The notes under the pieces: generated by a model
The model's database searches: none
What the model saw: the letters and a program-made list of their open reading frames with translations, nothing else
Told to the model about the DNA's origin: nothing
Shown: piece after piece, positions 1-9,204 of the stretch
Numbering within the stretch: the stretch's first letter is position 1
How the letters are laid out: the number at the start of each line of letters is the position of its first letter
NCBI GenBank assembly: GCA_034190085.1
Contig: JAXHTS010000073.1
Span: 49,507-113,506 of the forward strand
Direction of reading: 5' to 3'
DNA length: 64,000 nt
Source: Spirochaetota bacterium
GTDB lineage: Bacteria > Spirochaetota > UBA4802 > JAFGDQ01
Position numbers and translations under genes: made by a program

Positions 1-31
1 TAATAGGAATTGATCGGGGTTTATTCCCAAA

Positions 32-487
32 TTATTTTTTGTTCTTATCCTTTTTATCCTTCTCTTTTTTATCTTGAAGCGCGTCAGAGTCCTTTATAGA
101 CTTTTTCTCAATAAGTTCAACAAGGGCCATTTCAGCAGCATCGCCTGACCTTCTTCCCAGGAGTAATAATCTGGTATAACCCCCATTCCTATTCATATAT
201 CTATGTGCAATATCATCAAACAGTTTGGCAACGACATCCCTGTTTCGAATAACACGCATAACAACCCTTTTATTATGAAGTCTTTCTCCAACCTGTCCTT
301 CTTGCAAGAATAGATTCCTCTTGGCTCTGGTTATCAAACGTTCTGAAATCTTCTTTAATTCCTTGCCCTTCTGTTTTGTGGTTATTATTCTCTCGTTTAT
401 AAAAAAAGATGTAACCATATTGCTATACATGGCCTTTCTGTGAGAATGGGTTCTGCCTAATTGTTTTACGCTATTCTTGTGCCTCAT
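32..487 (-). CDS. rplQ: 50S ribosomal protein L17 (bL17)
   Basis: Large-subunit protein bL17, placed near the peptide exit tunnel. The N-terminus MRHKNSVKQLGR and the following basic helix are typical of the family. The conserved core of about 120 residues is followed by a very lysine-rich tail (roughly residues 130-151, ending DKKDKNKK) that makes this 151-residue protein longer than the usual L17. It is the last gene of the alpha cluster, 11 bp after rpoA, so it is surely cotranscribed with it. Identity is certain; the role of the charged tail is unknown. Confidence 0.97.
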   Translation of the reverse strand: MRHKNSVKQLGRTHSHRKAMYSNMVTSFFINERIITTKQKGKELKKISERLITRAKRNLFLQEGQVGERLHNKRVVMRVIRNRDVVAKLFDDIAHRYMNRNGGYTRLLLLGRRSGDAAEMALVELIEKKSIKDSDALQDKKEKDKKDKNKK

Positions 488-498
488 TGTTTTCTCCC

Positions 499-1464
499 TT
501 ATTCCTTCAATCCGAGGCTTAAATGTAATATTTCCAACTTTTCCTTTACTTCTTTAAGTGTATTATCACTAAAATATTTTGATTTCCTTAATTCCTCTTC
601 TGTTTTACGAACCAGTTGTTCTAATACTATTATATCCAGACTATTCATCATATTAAATGCTCTTACGGATATCCCAAGTTCCTCTACAGGCTTTAACAAC
701 AGACCTTTCATCCTTTCGTAATCTTCTTCAACAACCTCACCATCTTCCTCTATCTCTTCTTCAAAATTGATAAATATGGTCATATGATCCTTAATAATCT
801 TGGCTGCTTGAGACAGGGCATCATCTGGTGATATGGATCCGTCAGTCCATATCTCAAGTATCAATTTATCATAATCAGTTCTCTGTCCTACCCTAGTGTC
901 TTCCACTCTTATATTTACCCTTTTTATGGGTGTAAATATTGTATCAATGGGTATAACACCAATAACATCTGAACTACCCTTACTCAACTCTGCAGGCACA
1001 TACCCACGTCCATTTTCGACCTGTACCTCAATATCAATTTTCCCTGATTCATTTAAGGTAGCAATAACGATATCCTTATTCATCACCTCAATCTCAGAGT
1101 CAACATCAAAATCAGCTCCTACTAGAGTACTAGGTCCTTCCTTTATTACGTGTAAGACCTTAGGTATTTCACCATGATATTTCAGCCTAAGCTGTTTCAA
1201 GTTTAGAATTATTCTCGTAACATCCTCATATACACCATCTATAGCATAAAACTCATGTGGAACGCCTTCGATCTTTATTGCTGATATTGCAGCCCCTTCT
1301 ATAGATGACAGGAGGACCCTTCTAATCGAATTACCAATAGTTAATCCATATCCCTTCTCAAATGGTTCAGCAATAAATTTTCCGTAATTCGACTCTAATT
1401 CCTCATGTTCAAATATGATCCTGGATGGCCTTTTGAAACCCTTCAAAAGATTCTTATGAGCCAT
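499..1464 (-). CDS. rpoA: DNA-directed RNA polymerase alpha subunit
   Basis: Alpha subunit, which nucleates assembly of RNA polymerase and contacts activators and UP elements. The N-terminal dimerisation domain (about residues 20-230, with FEKGYGLTIGNSIRRVLLSS) and a C-terminal helix-hairpin-helix domain (about 250-315, with LGISVRAFNMM) are both complete, joined by an acidic linker (EEEIEEDGEVVEED). I chose the ATG at 1464 (MAHKNLLKGF) because GGAGG lies 5 bases before it; an ATG 12 bases upstream overlaps that ribosome-binding site. Sits between rpsD and rplQ as in most bacteria. The 177 bp before it show no other gene. Confidence 0.97.
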   Translation of the reverse strand: MAHKNLLKGFKRPSRIIFEHEELESNYGKFIAEPFEKGYGLTIGNSIRRVLLSSIEGAAISAIKIEGVPHEFYAIDGVYEDVTRIILNLKQLRLKYHGEIPKVLHVIKEGPSTLVGADFDVDSEIEVMNKDIVIATLNESGKIDIEVQVENGRGYVPAELSKGSSDVIGVIPIDTIFTPIKRVNIRVEDTRVGQRTDYDKLILEIWTDGSISPDDALSQAAKIIKDHMTIFINFEEEIEEDGEVVEEDYERMKGLLLKPVEELGISVRAFNMMNSLDIIVLEQLVRKTEEELRKSKYFSDNTLKEVKEKLEILHLSLGLKE

Positions 1465-1641
1465 TCCTACCTCCATAATATTAAATCAAACTGGATGACA
1501 TATAATTACTTTCTTATTATTGTTTCTTATTAATATCTCAATTGGTATGAGAAGGGGTAGTCTAATACAATAAATTCATTTATTACAAATTTATTTAATG
1601 GGGACCCCTCTTATTGAGAAGTTATTATACAAAAAGTATAT

Positions 1642-2271
1642 TTATTTTGAATATAATTCAACTACCAATCGTTCATTAAAATCGATCTCCACATCCTGCC
1701 TGGTGGGCAACCTTACTACTGTGCCCTTTTTGTCATCAAAATTAATTTCTACCCATTCAGGAATAGAGCTAGTAGCCTTAGATAGCTTAACCGAATCCTC
1801 AAGCATTACATTATTCTTAAAATTATCCCTAATCTCTACAGTTGTCCCTTCCTTAACTCTATAGGATGGTATATCCACAATATCGCCATTCACTAATACA
1901 TGTCTATGTTGGATAAATTGTCTGGCCTGTCCTCTGGATGAGGCAAAACCCATTCGATAAATAACATTATCCAATCTTCTCTCAAGAAGTGAGAGCATAT
2001 TCTCACCTGTTGCTCCTTTCATCCTTGTGGCGTCTTCAAAGTTTCTTTTAAACTGTCTCTCTAACATACCATAGCTTATTTTGACTTTTTGCTTAGCTCG
2101 AAGCTGCATCCCATAGTCAGAAAATTTAGTTCTCCTTTTCCGTGGTGGCCCAGGAGGATATTTCTTTCTCTTTAATGCACACTTATCCGAAAGGCACCGT
2201 TGCCCCTTCAGCATCAAAGGCATCATCTCTCTTCTACATAATTTACATGACGGTCCAACATACTTTGCCAT
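1642..2271 (-). CDS. rpsD: 30S ribosomal protein S4 (uS4)
   Basis: Primary 16S rRNA-binding assembly protein and, in model bacteria, autoregulator of the alpha operon. 209 residues, the usual length. The N-terminus carries a zinc-ribbon type cysteine set (C9, C12, C26, C31; the 'C+' form of S4), and the S4 RNA-binding domain lies around residues 95-160 (LERRLDNVIYRMGFASSRGQ). Starts 19 bp after rpsK. Whether it regulates this operon cannot be read from the sequence. Confidence 0.97.
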   Translation of the reverse strand: MAKYVGPSCKLCRREMMPLMLKGQRCLSDKCALKRKKYPPGPPRKRRTKFSDYGMQLRAKQKVKISYGMLERQFKRNFEDATRMKGATGENMLSLLERRLDNVIYRMGFASSRGQARQFIQHRHVLVNGDIVDIPSYRVKEGTTVEIRDNFKNNVMLEDSVKLSKATSSIPEWVEINFDDKKGTVVRLPTRQDVEIDFNERLVVELYSK

Positions 2272-2290
2272 CGATTATTCCTTGTATAAA

Positions 2291-2677
2291 TTATACCCTT
2301 CTACGCTTTGGCGGCCTACAACCATTATGTGGTATTCTGGTTACATCCTTAATTTTTGTAATATTCAGGCCAGAATGAGCAAGAGATCTTATAGCTGCCT
2401 CCCTGCCAATTCCAGGCCCCTTCACCATTACCTCGACTATTCGCAATCCAGCGATATCCATAGCCTTTTGTGCAGCCACCTTAGCTGCCATCTGTGCGGC
2501 AAAAGGAGTAGATTTTCTTGAGCCTTTGAATCCTTCACCACCTGCGGATGCCCAACTAATAACATCACCGTTCATATCAGTAATTGTTATTATAGTATTG
2601 TTATATGTAGCTCGGATAAAGGCCTTGCCTACTGGTATATTCTTTTTTTCCTTTTTTCTGGTTCTCTTCTGTTTCAC
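2291..2677 (-). CDS. rpsK: 30S ribosomal protein S11 (uS11)
   Basis: Platform protein of the small subunit, next to the Shine-Dalgarno/anti-Shine-Dalgarno helix. 128 residues, normal length; diagnostic stretches are [15 protein letters not shown] (near residue 21) and [16 protein letters not shown] (near 90), ending in the usual [12 protein letters not shown]. 21 bp separate it from rpsM and 19 bp from rpsD, consistent with a single alpha-cluster mRNA. Confidence 0.97.
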   Translation of the reverse strand: MKQKRTRKKEKKNIPVGKAFIRATYNNTIITITDMNGDVISWASAGGEGFKGSRKSTPFAAQMAAKVAAQKAMDIAGLRIVEVMVKGPGIGREAAIRSLAHSGLNITKIKDVTRIPHNGCRPPKRRRV

Positions 2678-2698
2678 GTATTTCTATTTTCCTTTGTA

Positions 2699-3070
2699 TT
2701 ATCTCTTTTTACGGCTTAAGAGGGGTTTTTTATTCCCCTTAGATGTTCTTGCATTATTTTTTGTATTCTGACCTCTCAATGGTAATCCTCGCCTGTGTCT
2801 AATACCCCTATAACATCCGATGTCCATTAGGCGCTTGATATTCATCGTAATCTCAGTTCTCAAATCACCCTCGATCTTGTAATTCTTTTCAATGGACCTT
2901 CTTAAAGAGCTAATTTCTTCATCTGTTAAATCCTTAACCCTTCTATTTGCATCAACTCCCGTCTCATATAGGATATTTTTTGAGGTTGAAAGCCCTATTC
3001 CAAAGATACGTGTCAGGGCTATCTCTATTCTCTTATCATTTGGCAGATCTACACCCGCAATTCTTGCCAT
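2699..3070 (-). CDS. rpsM: 30S ribosomal protein S13 (uS13)
   Basis: Head protein of the small subunit, forming bridges to the large subunit and contacting P-site tRNA. 123 residues, typical. It begins [20 protein letters not shown] and keeps the H2TH-like domain and the C-terminal basic arm ([20 protein letters not shown]). Follows rpmJ by 23 bp in the order rpmJ-rpsM-rpsK-rpsD-rpoA, the normal bacterial alpha-cluster order. Confidence 0.97.
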   Translation of the reverse strand: MARIAGVDLPNDKRIEIALTRIFGIGLSTSKNILYETGVDANRRVKDLTDEEISSLRRSIEKNYKIEGDLRTEITMNIKRLMDIGCYRGIRHRRGLPLRGQNTKNNARTSKGNKKPLLSRKKR

Positions 3071-3093
3071 TTAAACCTTCCTCTTATTTAATA

Positions 3094-3222
3094 TTATCCG
3101 ACATTTCTCTTCTTTTGACGCTGCTTATGTCTAGGATTCTTACAGATAACACGAACTACGCCTTCACGTTTAATTATTTTACAATCATTACATATCTTCT
3201 TAACTGAAACTCTCACTTTCAT
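3094..3222 (-). CDS. rpmJ: 50S ribosomal protein L36 (bL36)
   Basis: Small gene of 42 codons found by reading the gap between infA and rpsM. The translation begins [20 protein letters not shown] and continues with [15 protein letters not shown], the L36 pattern, including a CxxC...C...H zinc site (C11, C14, C27, H32). It is a few residues longer than the usual 37-38 because of the C-terminal RRNVG. Located 71 bp after infA and 23 bp before rpsM, its usual place. Confidence 0.95.
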   Translation of the reverse strand: MKVRVSVKKICNDCKIIKREGVVRVICKNPRHKQRQKKRNVG

Positions 3223-3293
3223 ATTTTCCCTCTGCCCTATGAATCCAAAAACAAATCATTAACTACAACCTATAAAATCTTATATTTCCCTAA

Positions 3294-3515
3294 TTATTTA
3301 TAACGGTATACGATTCTACCTCTTGTCAAATCATATGGTGATAATTCAACCGTCACCCTATCCCCGGATAAAATCCTGATATAATGCATCCTCATCTTAC
3401 CGGATATATGAGCTAATACTACTGGTCCATCATTGTCAAGCTTAACTCTAAACATTGCATTAGGCAACAGCTCAACCACTACGCCTTCAACCTCAATGGG
3501 TTCTTCCTTAGCCAT
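3294..3515 (-). CDS. infA: Translation initiation factor IF-1
   Basis: Binds the ribosomal A site during initiation. A single S1/OB-fold domain of 73 residues ([20 protein letters not shown]...[20 protein letters not shown]), the standard bacterial length and ending. It follows map by 12 bp and precedes rpmJ, the arrangement seen in many bacteria where map-infA-rpmJ links the spc and alpha clusters. Confidence 0.97.
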   Translation of the reverse strand: MAKEEPIEVEGVVVELLPNAMFRVKLDNDGPVVLAHISGKMRMHYIRILSGDRVTVELSPYDLTRGRIVYRYK

Positions 3516-3527
3516 AATACTATTTAT

Positions 3528-4292
3528 TCAATTAAATCTCTTTCCCTTTGTTAATATTTTCGCTCTTCCTTCTATAACAGCGATAGTATGTTCAAAATGT
3601 GCAGATAATTTTCTGTCTCTAGTAACTACGGTCCATCCATCATCCTGAAGATCAACCTCATAGGTGCCAATATTTATCATTGGTTCAATGGCCAAAACCA
3701 TCCCATTTATTATTCTGGGTCCCCGCCCTGATTCACCAAAATTTGGAATAGAGGGCTCTTCATGTAGCGAATTTCCAATGCCATGTCCTACATAATCTCT
3801 TACCGGAGAAAATCCATATTGCCTTACACAGGTTTCCACTGCATTGGATATATCAGAAATCCTATTACCCACTACGCACTCACGAACGCCTGCATATAAT
3901 GATTCTTTTGTAGCCTTCAATAATAATTCCGCATCATGTTTTAATTTTCCCACTGCATATGTTCTTGCAGTATCTCCATAAAATCCTTTGTATTCTACGC
4001 CAATATCTATTCCTATTATATCGCCATCTTCTAGTTTAATACCCTTATCAGGAATGCCATGGACTACTTCTTGATTAATTGAGGTACAGACTACTGCTGG
4101 GTAACCCCTATATCCAAGAAATGCTGGCCTTCCTCCTGACCTATCGATAATATCTCTCGCCAATCGATCGATCTCATAAGTTGAGGTGCCAACGTCAATA
4201 ATCTCTTCAATTTTATCAAGCGCCTCAGCAACAATAAGACACGCCTCTTCAATTCTCTTAACCTGCTCAAGGTTATATAAATAAATCCCCAA
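3528..4292 (-). CDS. map: Methionine aminopeptidase, type I
   Basis: Removes the initiator methionine from nascent proteins; a cytosolic dinuclear metalloprotease. 254 residues, type I length without a zinc-finger extension. Metal ligands of the pita-bread fold are visible: Asp in GIDIGVEYKGFYGDTARTY, His in GHGIGNSLHEEPSIPN, Glu in LAIEPMI and the final Glu in HFEHTIAV. The start appears to be TTG (at 4292) preceded by AAAGGGA at a good distance; no ATG is available near the usual N-terminus. It lies 28 bp after secY with no adk between them, unlike the common secY-adk-map order. Confidence 0.95.
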   Translation of the reverse strand: MGIYLYNLEQVKRIEEACLIVAEALDKIEEIIDVGTSTYEIDRLARDIIDRSGGRPAFLGYRGYPAVVCTSINQEVVHGIPDKGIKLEDGDIIGIDIGVEYKGFYGDTARTYAVGKLKHDAELLLKATKESLYAGVRECVVGNRISDISNAVETCVRQYGFSPVRDYVGHGIGNSLHEEPSIPNFGESGRGPRIINGMVLAIEPMINIGTYEVDLQDDGWTVVTRDRKLSAHFEHTIAVIEGRAKILTKGKRFN

Positions 4293-4320
4293 AACAATCC
4301 CTTTCCCATAACCTCAAATA

Positions 4321-5664
4321 TCAACGTCTACCCCTTATCCTGCCCTTTTTGATGAAACCATCATAATGTCTTATTAACAACTGAGATTCTATCTGCTTAA
4401 GGGTATCAAGAGCCACACCAACAATGATTAATAATGATGTTCCGCCAAAGAGATAAGCCATCTCTGGAGAAACCTCCTCGGGCCATATACGTATAATAAA
4501 ATCAGGCACAATGGCTATTAGCGCAAGAAAAATTGATCCTGACAGCGTTACCCGATTAAGGATCCTCATTATATAATCCGATGTCTTTTTTCCTGGTCTA
4601 ATGCCAGGGATAAATCCTCCGTACTTCTTTAAATTATCAGCAATATCTACAGGATTAAATTGTATAGCTGTATAAAAATAACAAAAAAATACTATTAACA
4701 CACTATAAAATATCATATAAAGGAACTGTCCTGGAGATAACCAATATTGTATCTTAGTAAAAATTGCATACTTACTTACTCCAAGCATATTACTAATTTG
4801 TGTTGGGAACAACATGACTGAAGAGGCAAAGATTATGGGAATAACACCAGCTGCGTTGACTCTTAAGGGTATAGCCTGAGACTTCATCTGCACCATCCTT
4901 CTGCCTACTACCCTCTTGCCGTATTGTACTGGTATTTTCCTAGTGCCAAGAGTCAACATTATGGAAGCAGCAATTACCAGTAGGAATATTCCTAATAGTA
5001 TTATTCCTATTATGGGATCGCTTCTTGTTATGATCCTGTTCAGGGTATCCATAACAGCAGAGGGCGCCCTAACAACAATACCCGCAAATATTAATAGGGA
5101 AATACCATTCCCAATCCCCTTCTCTGTTATTAGTTCACCAAGCCACATCAATACCATTGTGCCTGTGGTAATGGCTAATACTGCAATTATAATAAATTCT
5201 ACACCTGAATCCCTCGGTACTACAGATCCCTTTGGAGAGGTCATCGACTTCATCCAAAATGTCAGACCTAAAGACTGGATAGCACATAGAAATACCGTTC
5301 CATATCTTGTATATTGGTTAATCTTCTTATATCCCTCAGGCCCCTCCTTGCTCAATCGTTCAAGTGCAGGTATCACAACATTTAGTAGTTGCATAATTAT
5401 AGATGCCGATATGTATGGCATTATGCCTAATGCAAAAATAGTAAATCTCTTTAAGGCACCTCCAGCGAAGAGATCAAAGAAGTCTAACAAACCTCCAGCA
5501 GCACTTTTTGAGGCTTGATCAAAATATGCTTTTAATGCCTCTACATTAATGCCAGGAATCGGGATATGACAACCTACCCGATATATGATCAAAATAAATA
5601 ATGTAAAAAAGACCTTCCGTCTGAGTTCAGGAATTTTAAAAATATTTACTACAGCACTTGCCAT
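4321..5664 (-). CDS. secY: Preprotein translocase subunit SecY
   Basis: Central pore of the Sec translocon in the inner membrane. 447 residues with ten hydrophobic segments; recognisable landmarks are the plug/TM2 region (DLFAGGALKRFTIFALGIMPYISASII), the TM4-5 region and the cytoplasmic C-tail ending KKGRIRGRR. The partner secE is in the same window (31902-32087). It is the last large gene of the spc cluster, 15 bp after rplO, followed directly by map; adk is absent from this position. Confidence 0.97.
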   Translation of the reverse strand: MASAVVNIFKIPELRRKVFFTLFILIIYRVGCHIPIPGINVEALKAYFDQASKSAAGGLLDFFDLFAGGALKRFTIFALGIMPYISASIIMQLLNVVIPALERLSKEGPEGYKKINQYTRYGTVFLCAIQSLGLTFWMKSMTSPKGSVVPRDSGVEFIIIAVLAITTGTMVLMWLGELITEKGIGNGISLLIFAGIVVRAPSAVMDTLNRIITRSDPIIGIILLGIFLLVIAASIMLTLGTRKIPVQYGKRVVGRRMVQMKSQAIPLRVNAAGVIPIIFASSVMLFPTQISNMLGVSKYAIFTKIQYWLSPGQFLYMIFYSVLIVFFCYFYTAIQFNPVDIADNLKKYGGFIPGIRPGKKTSDYIMRILNRVTLSGSIFLALIAIVPDFIIRIWPEEVSPEMAYLFGGTSLLIIVGVALDTLKQIESQLLIRHYDGFIKKGRIRGRR

Positions 5665-5679
5665 AAAATTTGCCTTTCA

Positions 5680-6135
5680 CTATTTCTCTGTTTGTAACAT
5701 ATCCTTTTTAAGGATCACTCTCCCACCTGCTCCCTCAATTTTCTCCTTGGCAGATTTTGAAAATGCATCAGCGATAACACTTATTGGCTTATCAACATGA
5801 CCATCTCCTAAAACCTTTAATAGACTCTTTGCATCCTTTATTATACCAGCCTTACTCAAGAGTTCCGGATTTACTACTTCTGAATCAAGCTTCGTCAATT
5901 GCGATAAATTTACATTCTGATAATTTTTTTTAAATATATTGGTAAAACCCCTCTTGGGTACTCGTCTTTGAATTGGCATTTGACCACCCTCGAACCATGC
6001 CCTTCGCCTGCTCCCTGATCTCGACATCTGCCCCTTCTGACCCCTGCAACTTGTCTTTCCATGCCCGCTGCCAATGCCACGGCCAATTCTCTTCCTCAAC
6101 TTGATCGATGACGGTCTTTTTAAATGATATTGCAT
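5680..6135 (-). CDS. rplO: 50S ribosomal protein L15 (uL15)
   Basis: Late-assembly protein of the large subunit. 151 residues; the glycine/arginine-rich N-terminal half (KRIGRGIGSGHGKTSCRGQK) and FEGGQMPIQRRVPKRGF are diagnostic. Starts 9 bp after rpmD and precedes secY by 15 bp, the standard spc-cluster order. Confidence 0.97.
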   Translation of the reverse strand: MQYHLKRPSSIKLRKRIGRGIGSGHGKTSCRGQKGQMSRSGSRRRAWFEGGQMPIQRRVPKRGFTNIFKKNYQNVNLSQLTKLDSEVVNPELLSKAGIIKDAKSLLKVLGDGHVDKPISVIADAFSKSAKEKIEGAGGRVILKKDMLQTEK

Positions 6136-6144
6136 ATAATTTCT

Positions 6145-6333
6145 CTAATCACTTATATTTCTTACTTCTACTAAATGTTTTACCCTCTCAATCATACCCC
6201 TAATCACATTATTATCATCATGCTCACGCTCAGCTCCCATCTTCCTAAGCCCTAATGCGGTAAGGGTTGCTCTCTGCTTTGGTTTAGAGCCGATCTTGCT
6301 CTTTATCTGTTTTATAATAATCCTTCCAGCCAT
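6145..6333 (-). CDS. rpmD: 50S ribosomal protein L30 (uL30)
   Basis: Small uL30 protein of 62 residues, the typical short bacterial form (ferredoxin-like fold). Motifs: KIGSKPKQRATLTALGLRKM and the C-terminal MIERVKHLVEVRN. Tightly packed between rpsE (11 bp) and rplO (9 bp). Confidence 0.95.
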   Translation of the reverse strand: MAGRIIIKQIKSKIGSKPKQRATLTALGLRKMGAEREHDDNNVIRGMIERVKHLVEVRNISD

Positions 6334-6344
6334 ATAAGCGCTCT

Positions 6345-6860
6345 CTATAATCCCATTAACCTATTTACTGAAACATCCCGCAATTTTGCCACCTCTTCCA
6401 GACTCCGAAGTTGTAATAATCCCAACATTGTAGCTTTTGCTATATTCAAAGAATTACGCGATCCTTGAGATTTGGTCAAAATATCTGATATACCCACCTT
6501 TTCTACAACTGCCCTCACAGCAGAACCAGCAATGATTCCAGTACCTTGCGAAGCCGGTTTCATTATTACTCTAGCTGATTTAAACTTCCCTATTACTATA
6601 TGGGGTATTGTATTCTTTTTTAGATTTATCCTATAAATATTCCTCTTTGCATTTTCAACACTCTTCCTAATTGCATCTGGCACTTCATTCGCCTTTCCAA
6701 AACCCATTCCAACATGACCATTCTCATCACCAACCACTGATAAAGCATTGAAGGAAAAGCGTCTTCCACCCTTAACAACTTTTGTCACACGATTTATGAC
6801 AATAACCTTTTCAGTCAATTCTAAATCCTCATCTTCTGTTATTTTTCTTTCTATATCCAT
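6345..6860 (-). CDS. rpsE: 30S ribosomal protein S5 (uS5)
   Basis: Small-subunit protein at the mRNA entry channel that influences decoding fidelity. 171 residues. N-terminal dsRNA-binding domain ([20 protein letters not shown] near residue 19, [20 protein letters not shown] near 48) and C-terminal domain ([20 protein letters not shown] near 130) are intact. Follows rplR by 12 bp. Confidence 0.97.
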   Translation of the reverse strand: MDIERKITEDEDLELTEKVIVINRVTKVVKGGRRFSFNALSVVGDENGHVGMGFGKANEVPDAIRKSVENAKRNIYRINLKKNTIPHIVIGKFKSARVIMKPASQGTGIIAGSAVRAVVEKVGISDILTKSQGSRNSLNIAKATMLGLLQLRSLEEVAKLRDVSVNRLMGL

Positions 6861-6872
6861 ATGAGTTCACCT

Positions 6873-7235
6873 CTAAAATTCAAGACCATTTTCTCTCGCT
6901 GAATCAGCTAAAGCCTTTACTCTACCATGATAGAGATAACCATTCCTATCAAATACAACCCGCTTTATACCTTTATCTAAAGCCCTCTGTGCTATAATCT
7001 TTCCTAAGACCTTTGCAGCATCAATGTTTCCTCCCTTGGCTTCTGGAAATTCCTTACCAAGTGTTGATGCAGAGACAAGGGTGTGACCCTTTGAGTCATC
7101 AATTATCTGTACATAGAGATATCTATTACTCTTCGATATACATAACCTTAATCTATCTATGTTTGACCGTATCTTCTGCTTAACCCTAAGCCTTCTTCTC
7201 TGATACCTTTTTTTCTTCAACGCAATCTTAGACAT
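6873..7235 (-). CDS. rplR: 50S ribosomal protein L18 (uL18)
   Basis: 5S rRNA-binding protein of the central protuberance. 120 residues with the usual basic N-terminus, LRLCISKSNRYLYVQIIDD and the C-terminal FDRNGYLYHGRVKALADSAR. Its ATG overlaps the TAA stop of rplF by one base (TAATG), a sign of translational coupling. Confidence 0.97.
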   Translation of the reverse strand: MSKIALKKKRYQRRRLRVKQKIRSNIDRLRLCISKSNRYLYVQIIDDSKGHTLVSASTLGKEFPEAKGGNIDAAKVLGKIIAQRALDKGIKRVVFDRNGYLYHGRVKALADSARENGLEF

Positions 7236-7780
7236 TATTTTTTCCCTGCTTTACCAGCCTTCCTTCTTACATATTCTCCCCGGTATCTAATACCCTTACC
7301 CTTATAGGGTTCCGGAGGACGTAATCTCCTGATATCCGCTGCTACCTGCCCCACCTGCTGTTTGCTTACCCCCTTTACCTTTATAAGGGTTGGCTCAATA
7401 ACCTCAACAGTTGTTCCGTCAGGGGGTGAAAACTGGACATTATGTGAAAAACCCAATTGAAACACTACATCTTGATTTTGCTGGGTCGCTCTATAACCTA
7501 CTCCAACAATCTCCAAATCACGCTCAAATCCCTTTGATACTCCAGTAATCATATTGGCTATTAGGGATCGGGATAGTCCATGCAATGCCCGTTGATTCCT
7601 ATCACTCTCACACCCTACATTTATGACCTGGAGTATTTTATCCTCAATCTTTATCTCAATCCCTTCAAAAAGATACTGGTTTTGTTTACCCAAAGGGCCC
7701 TCAACATTGATGACTCCACCATCAATCCTTATCATAACCCCATTGGGTATCTCAATCGGTTTTTTCCCAACTCTTGACAT
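7235..7780 (-). CDS. rplF: 50S ribosomal protein L6 (uL6)
   Basis: Two-domain protein near the sarcin-ricin loop and the factor-binding site. 181 residues; MSRVGKKPIEIPNGV start, central QRALHGLSRSLIANMI and the C-terminal signature PPEPYKGKGIRYRGE are all present. No strong ribosome-binding site is visible before the ATG; a 122-bp gap separates it from rpsH. Confidence 0.97.
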   Translation of the reverse strand: MSRVGKKPIEIPNGVMIRIDGGVINVEGPLGKQNQYLFEGIEIKIEDKILQVINVGCESDRNQRALHGLSRSLIANMITGVSKGFERDLEIVGVGYRATQQNQDVVFQLGFSHNVQFSPPDGTTVEVIEPTLIKVKGVSKQQVGQVAADIRRLRPPEPYKGKGIRYRGEYVRRKAGKAGKK

Positions 7781-7902
7781 AATGATTTCTCGATATATAT
7801 ACCCTTAAAATTAACCCTATCCTATCTCAATTTATATCAATATAAAACTATATAACAATACAAGGAAGGGGAATAAGCTCAATATAGATCTCAACGAAGT
7901 TA

Positions 7903-8304
7903 CTAAGAGACCTCACATAAAACCTCTCCGCCAACATTCAACTTCTTGGCTACCCTGTTTGTAACCACCCCTTTAGATGTTGACAAAATCCAAATCCCAA
8001 CATTATTTATAACTGGCCTCAAATCCTGAGCTTTGATATAAACTCTACGGCCTGGTTTACTGATTCTCCTAAGAGTAATAATCACAGGCTGGCTATTTTG
8101 ACCATACTTCAAATACAACCTTAAAAGCTTATGATCCTTTCCACTAATTATTTTAAAGTGTTTAATAAACCCCTCATTTTTCAAAATCCTTGCAATTGCT
8201 ACCTTCATTTTTGAAGGAGGGATATCAACCTTCATATGTCCGGCCTTCACAGCATTTCTGACTCTTGTCAACATGTCTGCTACAGGATCTGATACACCAC
8301 TCAT
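7903..8304 (-). CDS. rpsH: 30S ribosomal protein S8 (uS8)
   Basis: Binds 16S rRNA helix 21 and, in E. coli, represses the spc operon. 133 residues; begins MSGVSDPVADMLTRVRNAVK and keeps the C-terminal ILSTSKGVVTNRVAKKLNVG motif. It is flanked by unusually long gaps (147 bp before, 122 bp after) for this cluster; the upstream gap contains palindromic sequence. Confidence 0.97.
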   Translation of the reverse strand: MSGVSDPVADMLTRVRNAVKAGHMKVDIPPSKMKVAIARILKNEGFIKHFKIISGKDHKLLRLYLKYGQNSQPVIITLRRISKPGRRVYIKAQDLRPVINNVGIWILSTSKGVVTNRVAKKLNVGGEVLCEVS

Positions 8305-8326
8305 AACATAATCCTTTCTTCACTCA

Positions 8327-8350
8327 GATAGAAAAATCTATCCATGGATA
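8327..8350. repeat. Adjacent hairpin and 12-bp palindrome in the rpsN-rpsH gap
   Basis: Two dyads overlap here. Positions 8327-8332 and 8337-8342 form a 6-bp stem (GATAGA/TCTATC) with an AAAA loop, and 8339-8350 (TATCCATGGATA) is a perfect 12-bp palindrome. They lie in the 147-bp untranslated gap between rpsN and rpsH, so the mRNA could fold in alternative ways. No U-run follows on the minus strand, so it is not an intrinsic terminator. Confidence 0.4.
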
Positions 8351-8451
8351 ATTATACTGATCAATTTATTACTTATCTTATTTTAATATCTATAATCGAA
8401 TTAAACTCCGTTCTGCCAAACAAACAAAGAAATCTTCAATGCTCTCAAAAA

Positions 8452-8637
8452 TTACCATGATGACTTAATTACTCCCGGTATCTTGCCCTCATTTGCCAAT
8501 TGACGAAAACATATTCTACATAAACCAAACCTTCGTAAATAACCTCTTGGTCTACCACAAATCTTACATCTATTGTGTTCACGAACCCTAAATTTCCTGG
8601 GTCTATTATGTTTTGCTATCATACTTATTTTTGCCAT
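8452..8637 (-). CDS. rpsN: 30S ribosomal protein S14, zinc-binding type Z (uS14)
   Basis: Head protein of the small subunit. The 61-residue short form with four cysteines in two CxxC pairs ([20 protein letters not shown]) marks it as the zinc-binding type. The start at 8637 ([13 protein letters not shown]) follows AGAGGT; a longer upstream reading frame overlaps rplE and is not needed. 10 bp after rplE. Confidence 0.96.
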   Translation of the reverse strand: MAKISMIAKHNRPRKFRVREHNRCKICGRPRGYLRRFGLCRICFRQLANEGKIPGVIKSSW

Positions 8638-8647
8638 AATAATACCT

Positions 8648-9190
8648 CTATCCCCTAAATGGCATTTTAAACTCATTTAGAAGGGCAAGACTCTCTTCCT
8701 TAGATTTAGCTGTTGTAACTATTGTAATGTTAATTCCATGTATCTTATCAACCTTATCAAAATTGATTTCCGGAAAAATGATCTGCTCTTTAATAGAAAA
8801 ATTATAATTCCCAAAACTATCAAATGACTTCGTTGAAAGACCTCTAAAATCTCTAACCCTTGGCAAGGAAACGTTTATAAGCCTATCAAGGAATTCATAC
8901 ATCCTATTACCCCTTACAGTCACTCTACAACCAACCTCATATCCCTCCCTGATCTTGAAATTAGATATAGGTTTCTTGGCTAAGGTCTTTACTGACTTCT
9001 GTCCGGTAATAATTGTCAGTTCATCCATAGCTGCACTTAAAGCATTGGGGTTTGCATGTGCCTCACCCAGACCAACATTAAGAACAATCTTCTCAAGTTT
9101 GGGAACCTGCATAACGGATTTATACTTTAAGCTATCAACTAATCTCTGCTTAATATTTTTCTGATATTCCTCTTTAAGTCTTGGCACCAT
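8648..9190 (-). CDS. rplE: 50S ribosomal protein L5 (uL5)
   Basis: 5S rRNA and P-site tRNA-contacting protein of the central protuberance. About 180 residues from [10 protein letters not shown]; diagnostic stretches are [38 protein letters not shown] and the C-terminal [19 protein letters not shown] six codons upstream overlaps rplX and could also be used; the ATG at 9190 matches the family N-terminus. Confidence 0.96.
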   Translation of the reverse strand: MVPRLKEEYQKNIKQRLVDSLKYKSVMQVPKLEKIVLNVGLGEAHANPNALSAAMDELTIITGQKSVKTLAKKPISNFKIREGYEVGCRVTVRGNRMYEFLDRLINVSLPRVRDFRGLSTKSFDSFGNYNFSIKEQIIFPEINFDKVDKIHGINITIVTTAKSKEESLALLNEFKMPFRG

Positions 9191-9204
9191 TTCTACAATC
9201 CAAA

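Noticed and set aside
4916..5518. 200-codon plus-strand frame opposite secY
   Set aside because: It lies wholly within secY, which is certain; antisense frames of this size are expected opposite hydrophobic genes with biased codon use.
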